Below are positions 23,789 to 33,212 of a stretch of DNA of 64,000 nt, one piece after another (positions within the stretch are counted from its first letter, which is position 1; every line of letters starts with the position of its first letter). The DNA lies in NCBI RefSeq assembly GCF_000701905.1, contig NZ_JNKC01000005.1, positions 1 through 64,000 on the forward strand. Reading direction: 5' to 3'. The stretch comes from Proteiniclasticum ruminis DSM 24773 (lineage in GTDB: Bacteria > Bacillota > Clostridia > Clostridiales > Clostridiaceae). Position numbers and translations under genes: made by a program. The notes beneath the pieces were generated by a model. It was not told the origin of the DNA. It did not search any database and saw only the letters and a list, made by a program, of their open reading frames with translations.

Positions 23789-25015
23789 ATGAGAAGAGTA
23801 GTCATAACAGGAATGGGGACTGTAAACCCCATCGGAAACAGTGTGGAAGAGCTGAAGGAGAGCCTTAGAAATGGCACCTCCGGTGTAGCAAAAATCACAC
23901 AATTTGACACAGAAGGATTCAAAGCGACTCTGGCCTGTGAAGTGAAGTTCGAGGGACTGGATGAGCTCATCGGAAAAAAAGAAGCCAGACGTATGGACCG
24001 ATTCACAAAACTTGCTGTAGCTGCCTGTGAAGAAGCAGTGAAGGATGCGAATCTCATGGATGCCTATGATCCATTTGATGTGAGCATTTATGTGACCTCG
24101 GGCATCGGAGGCCTTACCACCATGGAAGAGAATATGAAAAAGTATATGGAAAAAGGTCCAGGCAGAGTATCTCCATTCTTCATTCCCATGAACATTCTCA
24201 ATATGGCAGCAGGAGAGATTTCCATGCGTTACAAAGCCATGGGAATTTCCTTTGCACCGGTCAGCGCTTGCGCATCTGGGACCCATTCCATCGGAGAAGG
24301 CTTCCGCGCCATCAAACATGGCTATACCAAGGCAGCCATCGTTGGAGGGTCTGAAGGATCCATCACACCCATGGCTGTGGCTGGATTCTCCAACATGAAA
24401 GCACTGAATGAAACCACCGATGTTCTGAAAGCATCCATTCCTTTTGACAAAGACCGGGCAGGATTTGTCATGGGAGAAGGTGCAGGCGCTCTTATTTTGG
24501 AAGATCTGGAAGAAGCACTGAAAAGAGGCGCGACGATTTATGGAGAAGTGGTGGGCTATGGCGCCACCACCGATGCTTATCATATGACACAGCCTCATCC
24601 TGAAGCTCTAGGGGCCTATATGGCCATGAAGAAAGCGCTGGAGGAAGCTTCCATCGACCCCTCAGAAGTATCCTACATCAATGCCCATGGAACCAGCACT
24701 CCGATGAATGACCGTCTGGAATCCATGGCTGTGATGAATCTTTTTGGAGACAAAACACCCGTATCCAGCACCAAATCCATGACAGGACATCTTCTTGGCG
24801 CAGCAGGGGCTGTAGAGTCCATCATTTCCATCATTGCGATTCAGGAAGGATTCATTCCAGCGACGGTGAACACAAAAGAAATCGATGAAGAAGTGAAAGC
24901 CAATGTCATCATCGGAAAAAACCTTAAGAAGGATCTTCAGTATGTGCTCTCCAACTCCCTGGGATTTGGCGGTCATAATGCGTCTCTTCTCTTTAAGAAA
25001 TGGGAGGGAAAGTAG
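23789..25015 (+). CDS. fabF: Beta-ketoacyl-ACP synthase II
   Basis: A 408-residue elongating condensing enzyme. The Cys-His-His triad is visible: VSACASGTHSIG, INAHGTSTPMND and NSLGFGGHNASL. The N terminus MRRVVITGMGTVNPIGNSV is typical. No fabA, fabB or fabM gene is present in the operon, so the route to unsaturated fatty acids must lie elsewhere or rest on FabF/FabZ variants. The accB ATG follows the stop directly. Confidence 0.96.
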   Translation: MRRVVITGMGTVNPIGNSVEELKESLRNGTSGVAKITQFDTEGFKATLACEVKFEGLDELIGKKEARRMDRFTKLAVAACEEAVKDANLMDAYDPFDVSIYVTSGIGGLTTMEENMKKYMEKGPGRVSPFFIPMNILNMAAGEISMRYKAMGISFAPVSACASGTHSIGEGFRAIKHGYTKAAIVGGSEGSITPMAVAGFSNMKALNETTDVLKASIPFDKDRAGFVMGEGAGALILEDLEEALKRGATIYGEVVGYGATTDAYHMTQPHPEALGAYMAMKKALEEASIDPSEVSYINAHGTSTPMNDRLESMAVMNLFGDKTPVSSTKSMTGHLLGAAGAVESIISIIAIQEGFIPATVNTKEIDEEVKANVIIGKNLKKDLQYVLSNSLGFGGHNASLLFKKWEGK

Positions 25016-25489
25016 ATGGATCTGAAAGAAATACTGCTGCTTCTTGAAAAGTTTCAGGATTCAGACCTGACTCAGCTGAAAGTGCAGCTCTCTGGAGATC
25101 TCTTTGAGGCTAAAAGAGGACAGGACTATTCCGAAGAATCCTATGTGAAGCAGGAGACTGCAGCTAAAAAATCTTTTGTTCGGACACAGCCTGAGACAAC
25201 CACTGAAAAAGAGGAGCCTTCCACTACACTGGAAGAGAGTCTGGAAGGGCTCATTCAGGTGAACGCACCTCTTGTGGGTACATTTTATGCAAGACCAGGA
25301 GAAGATGAAGATCCTTTTGTAAACTTAGGGGATACAGTGAAGAAAGGACAGGTGCTCTGCATTCTGGAAGCCATGAAGGTCATGAATGAAATCAAGAGTC
25401 CTTGTGATGGCGTTGTAAGGAAAATCCATATGAAGGATGGAGAAGCAGTGGATTTTGGAAAAACCATGTTTCTTCTGGAGGAGGTTTAA
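25016..25489 (+). CDS. accB: Biotin carboxyl carrier protein of acetyl-CoA carboxylase
   Basis: A 157-residue protein with an N-terminal helix region, a charged linker (about 45-80) and a C-terminal biotinyl domain. The biotin site is Lys121 in LEAMKVMNEIKSP, and the 'thumb' region 'GTFYARPGEDEDPFV' is present. It carries CO2 between AccC and AccD/AccA. The ribosome site GGGAGGG lies in the end of fabF. Confidence 0.95.
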   Translation: MDLKEILLLLEKFQDSDLTQLKVQLSGDLFEAKRGQDYSEESYVKQETAAKKSFVRTQPETTTEKEEPSTTLEESLEGLIQVNAPLVGTFYARPGEDEDPFVNLGDTVKKGQVLCILEAMKVMNEIKSPCDGVVRKIHMKDGEAVDFGKTMFLLEEV

Positions 25490-25490
25490 A

Positions 25491-25916
25491 ATGGAGATGG
25501 ACATCAGAGAAATCATGAAAGTGCTGCCCCATAGACCTCCGTTTCTTCTCATCGACAGAATCCTCTCCTGCGAGCCAGGAGAAAAGGTGGTGGCGCTGAA
25601 AAACGTCACTTACAACGAAGAATTCTTCCGAGGACATTATCCGGACTACCCGGTGATGCCTGGGGTCCTCATTGTGGAAGCTTTAGCTCAAGCAGGAGGA
25701 TATGGCATCTTATGTATGCCTGAGAACAAAGACAAGACCCCATTTTTTGGTGGGATGAACAATGTGAAGTTCAGGAAACAGGTGGTGCCAGGAGATACCC
25801 TCCGGCTGGAAGTCACCATTGAAAAACTCAAGCGTTCCTTTGGAAAAGGAAAAGGCATGGCGTATGTGGGAGAGGATCTTGTCTGCGAAGCAGAACTTAC
25901 TTTTATGTTAGGATAG
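25491..25916 (+). CDS. fabZ: 3-hydroxyacyl-ACP dehydratase
   Basis: A 141-residue hot-dog-fold dehydratase. Signature: LPHRPPFLLIDRI near the N terminus, then HYPDYPVMPGVLIVEALAQ with the catalytic His (49) and Glu (63). ATG 25491 is placed by GGAGGAGG in the end of accB; the longer frame from 25437 runs inside accB. It is the only dehydratase of the operon. Confidence 0.95.
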   Translation: MEMDIREIMKVLPHRPPFLLIDRILSCEPGEKVVALKNVTYNEEFFRGHYPDYPVMPGVLIVEALAQAGGYGILCMPENKDKTPFFGGMNNVKFRKQVVPGDTLRLEVTIEKLKRSFGKGKGMAYVGEDLVCEAELTFMLG

Positions 25917-25925
25917 GTGGTTATT

Positions 25926-27281
25926 TTGAAAATACTCATTGCCAATCGTGGAGAAATCGCAGTCCGGATCATCCGGGCTGCCCATGAGATGAATATAGAG
26001 ACGGTGGCGGTTTATGCGAAAGCGGAAGAAGACGCCCTCCATGTGAAGCTGGCGGATGAGGCCTACTGCATCGGAGAGAAGCATTCCTCCGAAAGCTACC
26101 TGAACATGGAGAATATCCTCATGAGCGCTGTGCACTCCGGTGCGAATCTGGTGCATCCTGGCTATGGTTTTCTGTCGGAGAATCCAACCTTCCGAAAACT
26201 TCTCCGGGAATGCAGCATCGGATTCATCGGTCCTAGTGAAGAAACCATGCTTCAAATGGGAGATAAGTCCATGGCAAAATCCCTGGCAAAGAAGGCAGAG
26301 GTCCCTGTGGTCCCTGGATCAGAAGGAGAAGTGCATTCTTTGGAGGAAGCAAAGACCACTGCAGAAACCATCGGCTATCCTCTGCTTATCAAAGCTTCCA
26401 GTGGTGGCGGCGGCAAGGGCATCCGCATCGTGGAAAAAGAAGAGGAACTGAAGAGTGCATATCTCGGGGCAAAGAAAGAAGCTCTGGCGAATTTTGGAGA
26501 AGATGGCGTCTATATGGAACGGTACCTGAAAAATCCGAGACATATCGAGTTCCAGATTCTAAGAGATCAGCATGGAAACACCATCCATCTTTTTGAAAGA
26601 GACTGCTCCCTGCAAAGAAGAAAGCAAAAGGTGCTGGAAGAAGCACCCTCACCAAAGCTTTCCGAAACCCTCCGGAAAAAAATGGGGGAAGCGGCTGTGC
26701 GCCTTGCTGAAGCTTCGGATTACCTTGGAGCGGGCACCATTGAGTTTTTGGTGGACCGTGAGGAGAATTTCTACTTCATGGAAATGAACACCAGAATTCA
26801 GGTGGAGCATCCAGTGACGGAAATGATCACCGGAGTGGATCTCATCAAAGAGCAGATCCGGATCGCCTTGGGCCATCCTCTGTCTGTTTCACAGGAAGAG
26901 CTGAAACTTACAGGCCATGCCATTGAGTGCAGAATCAACGCGGAAGATCCGGACAACGGATTTATGCCATCCCCAGGTCTCATCAGCTTCCTGCACTTTC
27001 CCTCCGGAAAAGACATCCGGGTGGACAGCGGTTGCTATCAGGGCCTACGGATTCTGCCCTACTATGATGCCATGGTGGCAAAGCTCATCGTTCATGGAAA
27101 AAATAGAGAAGAGGCCATTCTTAAAATGCAAAGTGCTCTTTATGAACTGAGCATCGAAGGTATTGTGACCAATCAGAGCTATCAGGAGGATCTTCTCCGG
27201 GAAAGCTTTTTCCAAAGCGGAGAGTATCATACGCTGAGCCTGGATTCTTTCCAAAGGGGGACTGTAGATGGCGCTGTTTAA
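25926..27281 (+). CDS. accC: Biotin carboxylase subunit of acetyl-CoA carboxylase
   Basis: A 451-residue ATP-grasp enzyme that carboxylates biotin on AccB. Motifs: KILIANRGEIAVRIIRAA at the N terminus, SSGGGGKGIRIV (ATP loop), 'LFERDCSLQRRKQKV' and EMNTRIQVEHPVTE. A TTG at 25926, 5 bases after AGGTGG, gives the family-typical start; a GTG at 25917 is also in frame but lies in the ribosome site. It overlaps accD by 14 bases. Confidence 0.95.
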   Translation: MKILIANRGEIAVRIIRAAHEMNIETVAVYAKAEEDALHVKLADEAYCIGEKHSSESYLNMENILMSAVHSGANLVHPGYGFLSENPTFRKLLRECSIGFIGPSEETMLQMGDKSMAKSLAKKAEVPVVPGSEGEVHSLEEAKTTAETIGYPLLIKASSGGGGKGIRIVEKEEELKSAYLGAKKEALANFGEDGVYMERYLKNPRHIEFQILRDQHGNTIHLFERDCSLQRRKQKVLEEAPSPKLSETLRKKMGEAAVRLAEASDYLGAGTIEFLVDREENFYFMEMNTRIQVEHPVTEMITGVDLIKEQIRIALGHPLSVSQEELKLTGHAIECRINAEDPDNGFMPSPGLISFLHFPSGKDIRVDSGCYQGLRILPYYDAMVAKLIVHGKNREEAILKMQSALYELSIEGIVTNQSYQEDLLRESFFQSGEYHTLSLDSFQRGTVDGAV

Positions 27282-28149
27282 AAAAGAACGGAAATACTTC
27301 GCACTGCATACCCATGGAGTGGAAACCCCATCTCCTGAAGCGGTAGAGGTTCTCACTCCGTCTATCCCTGAAGGGCTTTATCATAAATGCAGACACTGCG
27401 AGAAACTGGTTCTTCGGGAAGACCTGGAGAAAAACCTGAAGATCTGCCCCAAATGCGGCGGATATGAACGCATGGGTGCCTGGGAACGCATTGACATGAT
27501 TCTGGATCCATCCACCTTCCGGGAAATCAATGACCGGATTGTGGGGAAAAATCCACTGGATTTTCCAGATTACGAGAAGAAGATCGAACAGGTGCAAAAA
27601 AGCTCTGGTCTCACAGAAGCCCTGGTCACCGGTTACGGAAAGATCGATGGAGTGAAGGTGGCAGTTGGTGTCATGGATGCCAGTTTCATCATGGGCAGCA
27701 TGGGCTCTGCCGTAGGGGAGAAAGCAGCCTCTCTGGTGGAGTTTGCCACCTTCTATAAGCTACCCCTCATTCTGTTCTCCGCCTCTGGTGGCGCCAGGAT
27801 GCAGGAAGGCATCATGTCTCTGATGCAGATGACAAAGGTGTCCTATGCCCTGAAAAAGCACCATGAGGAAGGTCTTCTCTATATTTCTGTACCGACAGAT
27901 CCCACCACTGGTGGCGTTACGGCTTCCTTTGCGATGCTGGGAGATTTCATCATTGCAGAACCCAAGACCCTCATAGGATTTGCTGGAAGAAGAGTTATCG
28001 AAGGCACCATCAAAAAGAAACTGCCCGAGGACTTTCAAAGTGCTGAGTTTCTTCTGCAGAAAGGATTTCTGGATGCAGTGGTGAAAAGAGAAGAGCTTCG
28101 AAAATATCTTGGCAGGATTTTAAGGATCCATGAAGGAGGGGCTTTATGA
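27268..28149 (+). CDS. accD: Acetyl-CoA carboxylase carboxyltransferase beta subunit
   Basis: A 293-residue crotonase-fold subunit with an N-terminal zinc ribbon (CRHCEKL...CPKCGG, CxxC pairs at about residues 35-57). The oxyanion-hole segment 'LFSASGGARMQEG' is present. It overlaps accC by 14 bases and accA by 4 (ATGA), consistent with 1:1 synthesis of the subunits. Confidence 0.95.
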   Translation: MALFKKERKYFALHTHGVETPSPEAVEVLTPSIPEGLYHKCRHCEKLVLREDLEKNLKICPKCGGYERMGAWERIDMILDPSTFREINDRIVGKNPLDFPDYEKKIEQVQKSSGLTEALVTGYGKIDGVKVAVGVMDASFIMGSMGSAVGEKAASLVEFATFYKLPLILFSASGGARMQEGIMSLMQMTKVSYALKKHHEEGLLYISVPTDPTTGGVTASFAMLGDFIIAEPKTLIGFAGRRVIEGTIKKKLPEDFQSAEFLLQKGFLDAVVKREELRKYLGRILRIHEGGAL

Positions 28150-28943
28150 ACGCCTGGGAACATGTACTGAAGGCCAGAGATAAGAAAAGACCTCTGCCTC
28201 ATGATTTTATGAATCATCTGTTTCAGGAGTTCGTGGAGCAGAAAGGGGACCGGCTTTATGGAGAGGATGGTGCTGTCTATGGCGGAATCGCTTTTTATAA
28301 AGGCATTCCCGTGACGGTGATCTCCATCACCAAAGGAAAAGACATGGAGGAGAACATACGCCGAAACTTCGGCAGCCCCAATCCGGAAGGCTACCGAAAA
28401 GCGCTGAGGCTCATGAAGCAGGCTGAAAAATTCAATCGGCCGGTATTTATGTTTGTGGACACCAAAGGCGCCGGATGTGCAGTGGAAGCGGAAGAACGAG
28501 GACAAGGGGAAGCCATTGCCAGATGCCTCTTTGAAAGCGCATCCCTCCGGGTGCCGATTCTTTCCATCATCACCGGAGAAGGCGGAAGTGGCGGTGCATT
28601 AGCTCTCGCCTCAGGAGATGAGGTGTATATGCTGGAGCATGCCATCTATTCTATCTTATCCCCAGAAGGGTTTTCTTCGATACTGTACAAGGATGCAAAA
28701 AGAGCAAAAGAAGCCAGCGATATCATGAAAATCACCGCTGAAGATCTATATGCTCTACACATCATCGAAGGGATCATTCCTGAAGGAGAGGACATTTCAG
28801 AGAATTTATCTGAAGTTCTCCTGAGGATGGAAGAAATCCTCGACAGATTCATCGGTAAAATGAAAGAAACTTCCGTGGAGACGATGCTGCAGAACCGATA
28901 TGAGCGGTTCAGAAAGTTTGGCGAAGTCTCCTGGAAACCTTAA
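28146..28943 (+). CDS. accA: Acetyl-CoA carboxylase carboxyltransferase alpha subunit
   Basis: A 265-residue partner of AccD, shorter than the E. coli protein (about 319) because the N-terminal extension is reduced, as in other Firmicutes. Markers: 'NFGSPNPEGYRKALRLMKQAEKFNRPVF', 'DTKGAGCAVEAEERGQGEAIA' and 'GEGGSGGALALASGDEV'. Last gene of the operon, followed directly by a terminator. Confidence 0.95.
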   Translation: MNAWEHVLKARDKKRPLPHDFMNHLFQEFVEQKGDRLYGEDGAVYGGIAFYKGIPVTVISITKGKDMEENIRRNFGSPNPEGYRKALRLMKQAEKFNRPVFMFVDTKGAGCAVEAEERGQGEAIARCLFESASLRVPILSIITGEGGSGGALALASGDEVYMLEHAIYSILSPEGFSSILYKDAKRAKEASDIMKITAEDLYALHIIEGIIPEGEDISENLSEVLLRMEEILDRFIGKMKETSVETMLQNRYERFRKFGEVSWKP

Positions 28944-28985
28944 AAAAACATCCCATGGTTCAATGGAACTGTGGGATGTTTTTTT
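28944..28985 (+). terminator. Terminator of the fatty acid operon
   Basis: ACATCCCA (28948-28955) pairs with TGGGATGT (28972-28979) and is flanked by A and T runs, ending in seven T. Confidence 0.9.
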
Positions 28986-28996
28986 AAGTAAAGTAC

Positions 28997-29044
28997 TTGA
29001 CCAGATGTACTGCATCTGATAGAGTAAAAGTACTACATCAGATG
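28997..29044 (+). promoter_or_regulatory. Promoter with repeated CAGATG operator ahead of padR
   Basis: TTGACC (28997-29002) and TAGAGT (29020-29025), 17-bp spacer, form a modest promoter. CAGATG-TACTG-CATCTG (29002-29018) is a perfect 6-bp inverted repeat across it, and CATCAGATG (29036-29044) repeats the half-site next to the padR start. This layout suggests autorepression by the PadR protein. Confidence 0.55.
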
Positions 29045-29066
29045 AAATAGTAAAGGGGATGAGCGT

Positions 29067-29396
29067 TTGATCAGTTCGGATGTCCTACGGGGATACAATG
29101 ATACCATGGTCCTTTACCTTCTGCTTCAGGAGCCTTCCTATGGCTATGAGCTGGCAAAGAGAATCAAAGAAACCAGCAGTGGCATCTATACCATGAAAGA
29201 AACTACGCTGTATGCAGTTTTTCAGAGATTGGAGAAAAATGGTCTGGTCACTTCCTTTTATGGAGATGAAACCGGCGGCAAAAGAAGGACCTATTATCAG
29301 ATTACTGAAGAAGGAAGAGCGTATTACAAAGAAAAATGTGCTGAATGGTCACTGACAAAAAAAGTCATTGAACGCTTTATTGAGAGGGGAGAATAG
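29067..29396 (+). CDS. PadR-family transcriptional regulator
   Basis: A 109-residue winged-helix regulator: 'MVLYLLLQEPSYGYELAKRIKETS' (helix 1-2), 'TLYAVFQRLEKNGLVTSFYGDETGGKRRTYYQITEEG' (recognition helix and wing). This matches PadR subfamily 2 in length. The start is a TTG at 29067 with a modest AAGGGGATG ahead. It overlaps into the spacer of the DUF1700-type gene, with which PadR genes are commonly paired. Ligand unknown. Confidence 0.9.
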   Translation: MISSDVLRGYNDTMVLYLLLQEPSYGYELAKRIKETSSGIYTMKETTLYAVFQRLEKNGLVTSFYGDETGGKRRTYYQITEEGRAYYKEKCAEWSLTKKVIERFIERGE

Positions 29397-29397
29397 A

Positions 29398-30384
29398 ATG
29401 GACACCATCAGAACTTATCTAGAAAACATGTTTCTGCATCTGCCGAAGAATCCAGAAGTTAGACGTGCAAAGGAAGAACTTCTCAGCATGATGGAAGATA
29501 AATACCAGGAGCTGAAACGCGAGGGCAGGAGCGAGAATGAAGCCATCGGTATTGTTATATCTGAGTTTGGTAATTTAGAAGAAATAGCCGAGGAACTGGG
29601 GCTTACAAATTTCATGCATCAGGAGAATAAAAGAAAAAACCTCAGAGTGATTTCCAAGGAAGATGCATCACATTTCATGGAGAATCGGGAGAAAGCTTCT
29701 TATAAAGTTGCCTTAGGGGTTGTACTCACCATCTGGTCTCCTATACTGCTCATCATACTATCGTCCACGGAGAAAGAGTTCCTGGGTGTACAAAATGGTG
29801 GTATGGCCTTGGGTCTTTTTGTCCTCATCGTCATGGTGGCAATAGCCGTTGGTCTTTTTATTCTGAGCGGTGTAGAGTACGGCAGGTATGATTTGGATAA
29901 GAATGCTGATTTTACCTTGGATTTCCAGGCAGAAACCTATCTCAGAAATGAAGAGGAGAGAAACCGTCTGTCCATGGCGATCAAAATCATCATAGGAGTG
30001 GTCGTGTGCATTGTCAGTGTGCTTCCACTGATCCTTCTAGGAATCTTAGATGTAAGAGATGAAATGCTCATCATGGCGGTGGCGCTGCTTCTCTTTCTTG
30101 TGGGGTCTGCGGTATTTCTTTTTGTCCTGGCAGGTTCACAGCAGTCCAGCATGGATATTCTTCTGAAGAAGGGAGAGTACTCCATGGAAGCGCGGAAGAG
30201 ATCCAAAAAAGCAGAAACCATCGGCAGCATTTATTGGCCTCTCATTGTCCTTGTCTATCTTTACTGGAGCTTCACCTCAGGACTTTGGGGATTCACTTGG
30301 ATCATCTGGCCTCTGGCTGGACTTCTCTTTGCAGCCATGGTCGGCGTTGCGGGACTTATTTCTAAAGAAGAAAAGAACGAATAA
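29398..30384 (+). CDS. DUF1700/HAAS-type membrane protein
   Basis: A 328-residue protein with a soluble N-terminal helical domain (about 1-70, 'LENMFLHLPKNPEVRRAKEELLSMMEDKYQEL...GNLEEIAEELG') of the DUF1700/HAAS kind, then six or so helices from about 108 onward. Such proteins are encoded directly behind PadR regulators and are thought to sense envelope state; the mechanism is unsettled. ATG 29398 follows GAGGGGAG. Operon with padR (1-base gap). Confidence 0.8.
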   Translation: MDTIRTYLENMFLHLPKNPEVRRAKEELLSMMEDKYQELKREGRSENEAIGIVISEFGNLEEIAEELGLTNFMHQENKRKNLRVISKEDASHFMENREKASYKVALGVVLTIWSPILLIILSSTEKEFLGVQNGGMALGLFVLIVMVAIAVGLFILSGVEYGRYDLDKNADFTLDFQAETYLRNEEERNRLSMAIKIIIGVVVCIVSVLPLILLGILDVRDEMLIMAVALLLFLVGSAVFLFVLAGSQQSSMDILLKKGEYSMEARKRSKKAETIGSIYWPLIVLVYLYWSFTSGLWGFTWIIWPLAGLLFAAMVGVAGLISKEEKNE

Positions 30385-30397
30385 AGTCAAAAAATTA

Positions 30398-30435
30398 GAG
30401 CAGTGTAAGATTCATGTCTTACTCTGCTCCTTTTT
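30398..30435. terminator. Bidirectional terminator between the DUF1700 gene and the M20 peptidase
   Basis: GAGCAGTGTAAGA (30398-30410) and TCTTACTCTGCTC (30417-30429) form a 13-base stem with one mismatch. It is flanked by T on the right and A on the left, so it can stop both converging transcripts. Confidence 0.85.
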
Positions 30436-30456
30436 GATTTGATTTCTAAGATAGAC

Positions 30457-32094
30457 TTATTTTTCTAGAAGTCCCAGCACTGTATTTAAGAAAATCGGTG
30501 GCAGCTTCTCGAAAGAATACTCCTTTTCAATACGCTCTGTATACTGGTGGGCATCAAAGCCATAAGGTCCGATATTCGCCACAGGAAGGCTCAGGTTTCG
30601 GATCTCCTCCAAGGGAAGCTTATAGGAGACGGAAAATCCTGGCATATTTTTCTTTAGAGCCTCAACAGCTTCGGCCTCAGGAAGGGAGAAATAGCTGAGA
30701 TCAGAGATATAAGGATAAAACTTCCGGAATACCACTGGATGGGGACCATTTTCATCTGTGAATCCTTCCAGAATACTCAGAAGCTTCTTCTCCACTTCTG
30801 TTTCTCCTGTCACCGCCATATGAGGATAGTAAGGAGGGGAGAAGTAAAGAAGCATCAGGGGCTCTTTTCTGCCAGAGATCTTTGTGAGCTCCTTGGCCAT
30901 GTGCATGGAGACTTCACGCTCATCTGTGATTCCTTGGGATAAAAGCTTCTCTGCATAGGCATTCATATGTCCTGAAAGATCCTTGAATGTTCTCTCCACT
31001 TGAAGAAAGAGTTCTTCATAAGTCAGCACAAGGACTTTCCAGGGTAAGGTGCCCTTTGGAAGATGCATCCTTTCTGTAAAGACATTGTACTGTGCCTGAA
31101 GCTTCGTGATGACGCTCTGGAAGGATTCCTCCGCCTCTTTTTTCAGCTGAGCCAGCACTTTTTCAGGCGTGATGCCGTGGGTGGCGTAGTTGAAGTAAAC
31201 TTCAGCATCCCGGTTTGTCTGTACGGAGTACTCTGGCTTCAGGTCTCTCAGACGGAGAGTCACAGGAGGTACGGTCACTTCTCCCATGGATTCATCTGAA
31301 AGGGCCACATTCAGATTGATCTTTCGCACAAGCTCGGATGCAAGCTCGTTGGCGTCCAAGCCCCCGAAAGGGTCTCCCACATGGGTTTCTTTGCCCACGA
31401 TATAGAAACTGGGCATCAGTTTTCCTACGGTTCCCGCATAAAGATAACGGTTATTATCATGAAGGGTCCTTGTGGAGGTGTAGTCCGTATCAATAGCCAC
31501 GGTGTAGTGGAATTTCTCTTTGTTTTTTAATTCCACAAGCTTCGGCACACAGGACAGCATTCCTCTGGAGTTTCCTTCTTCATCTGAAACAAAGCAGGCA
31601 ACAAGGTTTCCTGAAAAATCAGAAAGACTGCCAGAAGCAGCTTCCAGAAGATGCGCAATCATTGACACACCGGACTTCATATCAAGAACACCACGGCCAA
31701 AGAGATACTCTCCACTTTCAAGGTCTTTCTGAACGGCTTCTGGAAGATCCAATTTCTTCAGTTTATCCGGAAGCAGATCCGGATTTGTTGCATAAGGGGC
31801 CAAAGCGCCATAATCGGATATACCCACGGTATCAATATGACCGATGAGCACCACTGCAGTACTGTTTTCCTCTTTTTGACCTTTCAGGACCGCCATGAGA
31901 GAGTTTCTCCGCTGAGGATCCTCCAGATTCTCCACAAAAAACAGGTCTTCCGGATGTTCTTTATAATAGGGCAGTGCAGAAAGCACTTCATAGAGTTTTT
32001 CGCTTACACGGTTTTCCTCTTCTGTGCCCACAACACTTTTTATGTTCACCAGCTCTTTAGTCAGTTCGATAATTCTACGGCTTGACAGCTTCAT
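30457..32094 (-). CDS. M20-family peptidase, RocB-like
   Basis: A 545-residue metallo-aminoacylase/peptidase. Zinc ligands and catalytic residues are seen in GHIDTVG, FGRGVLDMKSG and SDEEGNSRG, and a C-terminal 'NIGPYGFDAHQYTERI' holds the last His. The length and insertion pattern resemble B. subtilis RocB (arginine utilisation) rather than the 380-residue ArgE/DapE. The start at 32094 is set by GGGAGG; the open frame extends 50 codons further up through the terminator of the previous gene, without a ribosome site. Substrate is unproven. Confidence 0.85.
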   Translation of the reverse strand: MKLSSRRIIELTKELVNIKSVVGTEEENRVSEKLYEVLSALPYYKEHPEDLFFVENLEDPQRRNSLMAVLKGQKEENSTAVVLIGHIDTVGISDYGALAPYATNPDLLPDKLKKLDLPEAVQKDLESGEYLFGRGVLDMKSGVSMIAHLLEAASGSLSDFSGNLVACFVSDEEGNSRGMLSCVPKLVELKNKEKFHYTVAIDTDYTSTRTLHDNNRYLYAGTVGKLMPSFYIVGKETHVGDPFGGLDANELASELVRKINLNVALSDESMGEVTVPPVTLRLRDLKPEYSVQTNRDAEVYFNYATHGITPEKVLAQLKKEAEESFQSVITKLQAQYNVFTERMHLPKGTLPWKVLVLTYEELFLQVERTFKDLSGHMNAYAEKLLSQGITDEREVSMHMAKELTKISGRKEPLMLLYFSPPYYPHMAVTGETEVEKKLLSILEGFTDENGPHPVVFRKFYPYISDLSYFSLPEAEAVEALKKNMPGFSVSYKLPLEEIRNLSLPVANIGPYGFDAHQYTERIEKEYSFEKLPPIFLNTVLGLLEK

Positions 32095-32174
32095 TTCATG
32101 ACGCCTCCCATCTGTTCTTCCACTCCATTTTAGATGATTTTCACTGAATAATCTAGGATTCGCCGCAAAAGAAT

Positions 32175-32208
32175 GAGACGATTCTTTCTTAGAGGAGAGA
32201 ATCGTCTC
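32175..32208 (-). terminator. Terminator between the DUF4349 and M20 genes
   Basis: GAGACGATTCT (32175-32185) and AGAATCGTCTC (32198-32208) form a perfect 11-bp stem. On the minus strand it is followed by ATTCTTTTG. It separates the two minus-strand genes. Confidence 0.75.
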
Positions 32209-32276
32209 TTTGAGGTTGTATGATTCATAAACGAAGCGTTCCATACTGTTCTCTGTAAAGAAAGGAGACTGTATCC

Positions 32277-33212
32277 TTACTCTTTACTGGAAGGTCCGAG
32301 GGCTTCTTTGCCTTTTGCAGGTGTTCTCTTCTTCCGTACTTTCACCGCGATGAAGACCAGAACAGAAAGAACTGCCAGGAAGGGAAGAATGTAGATTACA
32401 GCGATGGCAAAGGTCACAAGAGATTCCTCAAAGAAAGCCAAGGAATCTTTGAGTGCTTTACCCAGTCTTTCGGAAAGGGTTGCCTGGATGCTCTCGCCGG
32501 TGGTAAGCTTCGCCACTTCTTGAACATAGACGCTTACAGTGCTGTAACTTATGGCCTCATTCAGGTAGTTGATTTCACCTTTTAGGCTTTCAATCTGGTA
32601 CATGATGTCCTGGAGCCTGGATTCGATGTTGATGATATCCTCCATGCGGTCTGCTTCCTCATAGAGCTCATTCAGTCTCTTTCTCTGGGCTTCCAGCGAC
32701 TCCAGCCTTGCGGTGGTGTCGTTGTAGTATCTTGTGACATTTTGAAGGTTCGAATTCTCTGAAATGATGTGCGCCGTATTTTTCAGTGCCGTATTGAAGG
32801 CGGATACATCATTTTTAGGGATCCTGATGGTGTATCTGGCATATTTGAAGATCTTGCCTTCCATGGAGGGCTGATTATATACTTCAGAATACTCAATGTA
32901 TCCTTTGAACTGAGCCACCAGCTCATCTACAGCTTTTACGGTCTCTGGAAAAGTCAAAGTTTCAAAATTCAAGGAATAGGTGCCGATGATCTTGTCTCCA
33001 GCGCCGCCGGTGGGACGTCCTGTATAGTCCGGAGTTCCTTCTCCATAAGAAGGTTCTTCTGCTGGTGCTACCGGCATGCCTGGCGCAACACTTGAGCAGT
33101 CTTCTGATTTTTCGTTGAGGCTTCCCCCAAAGAAACTGGATACAAAAACACCAATGAAGAGGATGACAACAACTGAACTGATGCCAATGATGATTTTACT
33201 TCTTCTTTTCAT
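32277..33212 (-). CDS. DUF4349-family membrane-anchored protein
   Basis: A 311-residue protein: N-terminal helix (about 8-28), a short Pro/Gly-rich linker (45-72), a conserved beta region ('YSLNFETLTFPETVKAVDELVAQFKGYIEYSEV'), a coiled coil (about 160-215, 'LESLEAQRKRLNELYEEADRMEDIINIESRLQDI' in character) and a C-terminal helix (about 262-290). The central part matches DUF4349. A helix at each end places the middle outside the cell. Function unknown. Confidence 0.85.
   Translation of the reverse strand: MKRRSKIIIGISSVVVILFIGVFVSSFFGGSLNEKSEDCSSVAPGMPVAPAEEPSYGEGTPDYTGRPTGGAGDKIIGTYSLNFETLTFPETVKAVDELVAQFKGYIEYSEVYNQPSMEGKIFKYARYTIRIPKNDVSAFNTALKNTAHIISENSNLQNVTRYYNDTTARLESLEAQRKRLNELYEEADRMEDIINIESRLQDIMYQIESLKGEINYLNEAISYSTVSVYVQEVAKLTTGESIQATLSERLGKALKDSLAFFEESLVTFAIAVIYILPFLAVLSVLVFIAVKVRKKRTPAKGKEALGPSSKE

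Noticed and set aside
23747-24598. Minus-strand open frame of 283 codons opposite fabF
   Set aside because: Shadow of fabF; no start signal and no recognisable domain.
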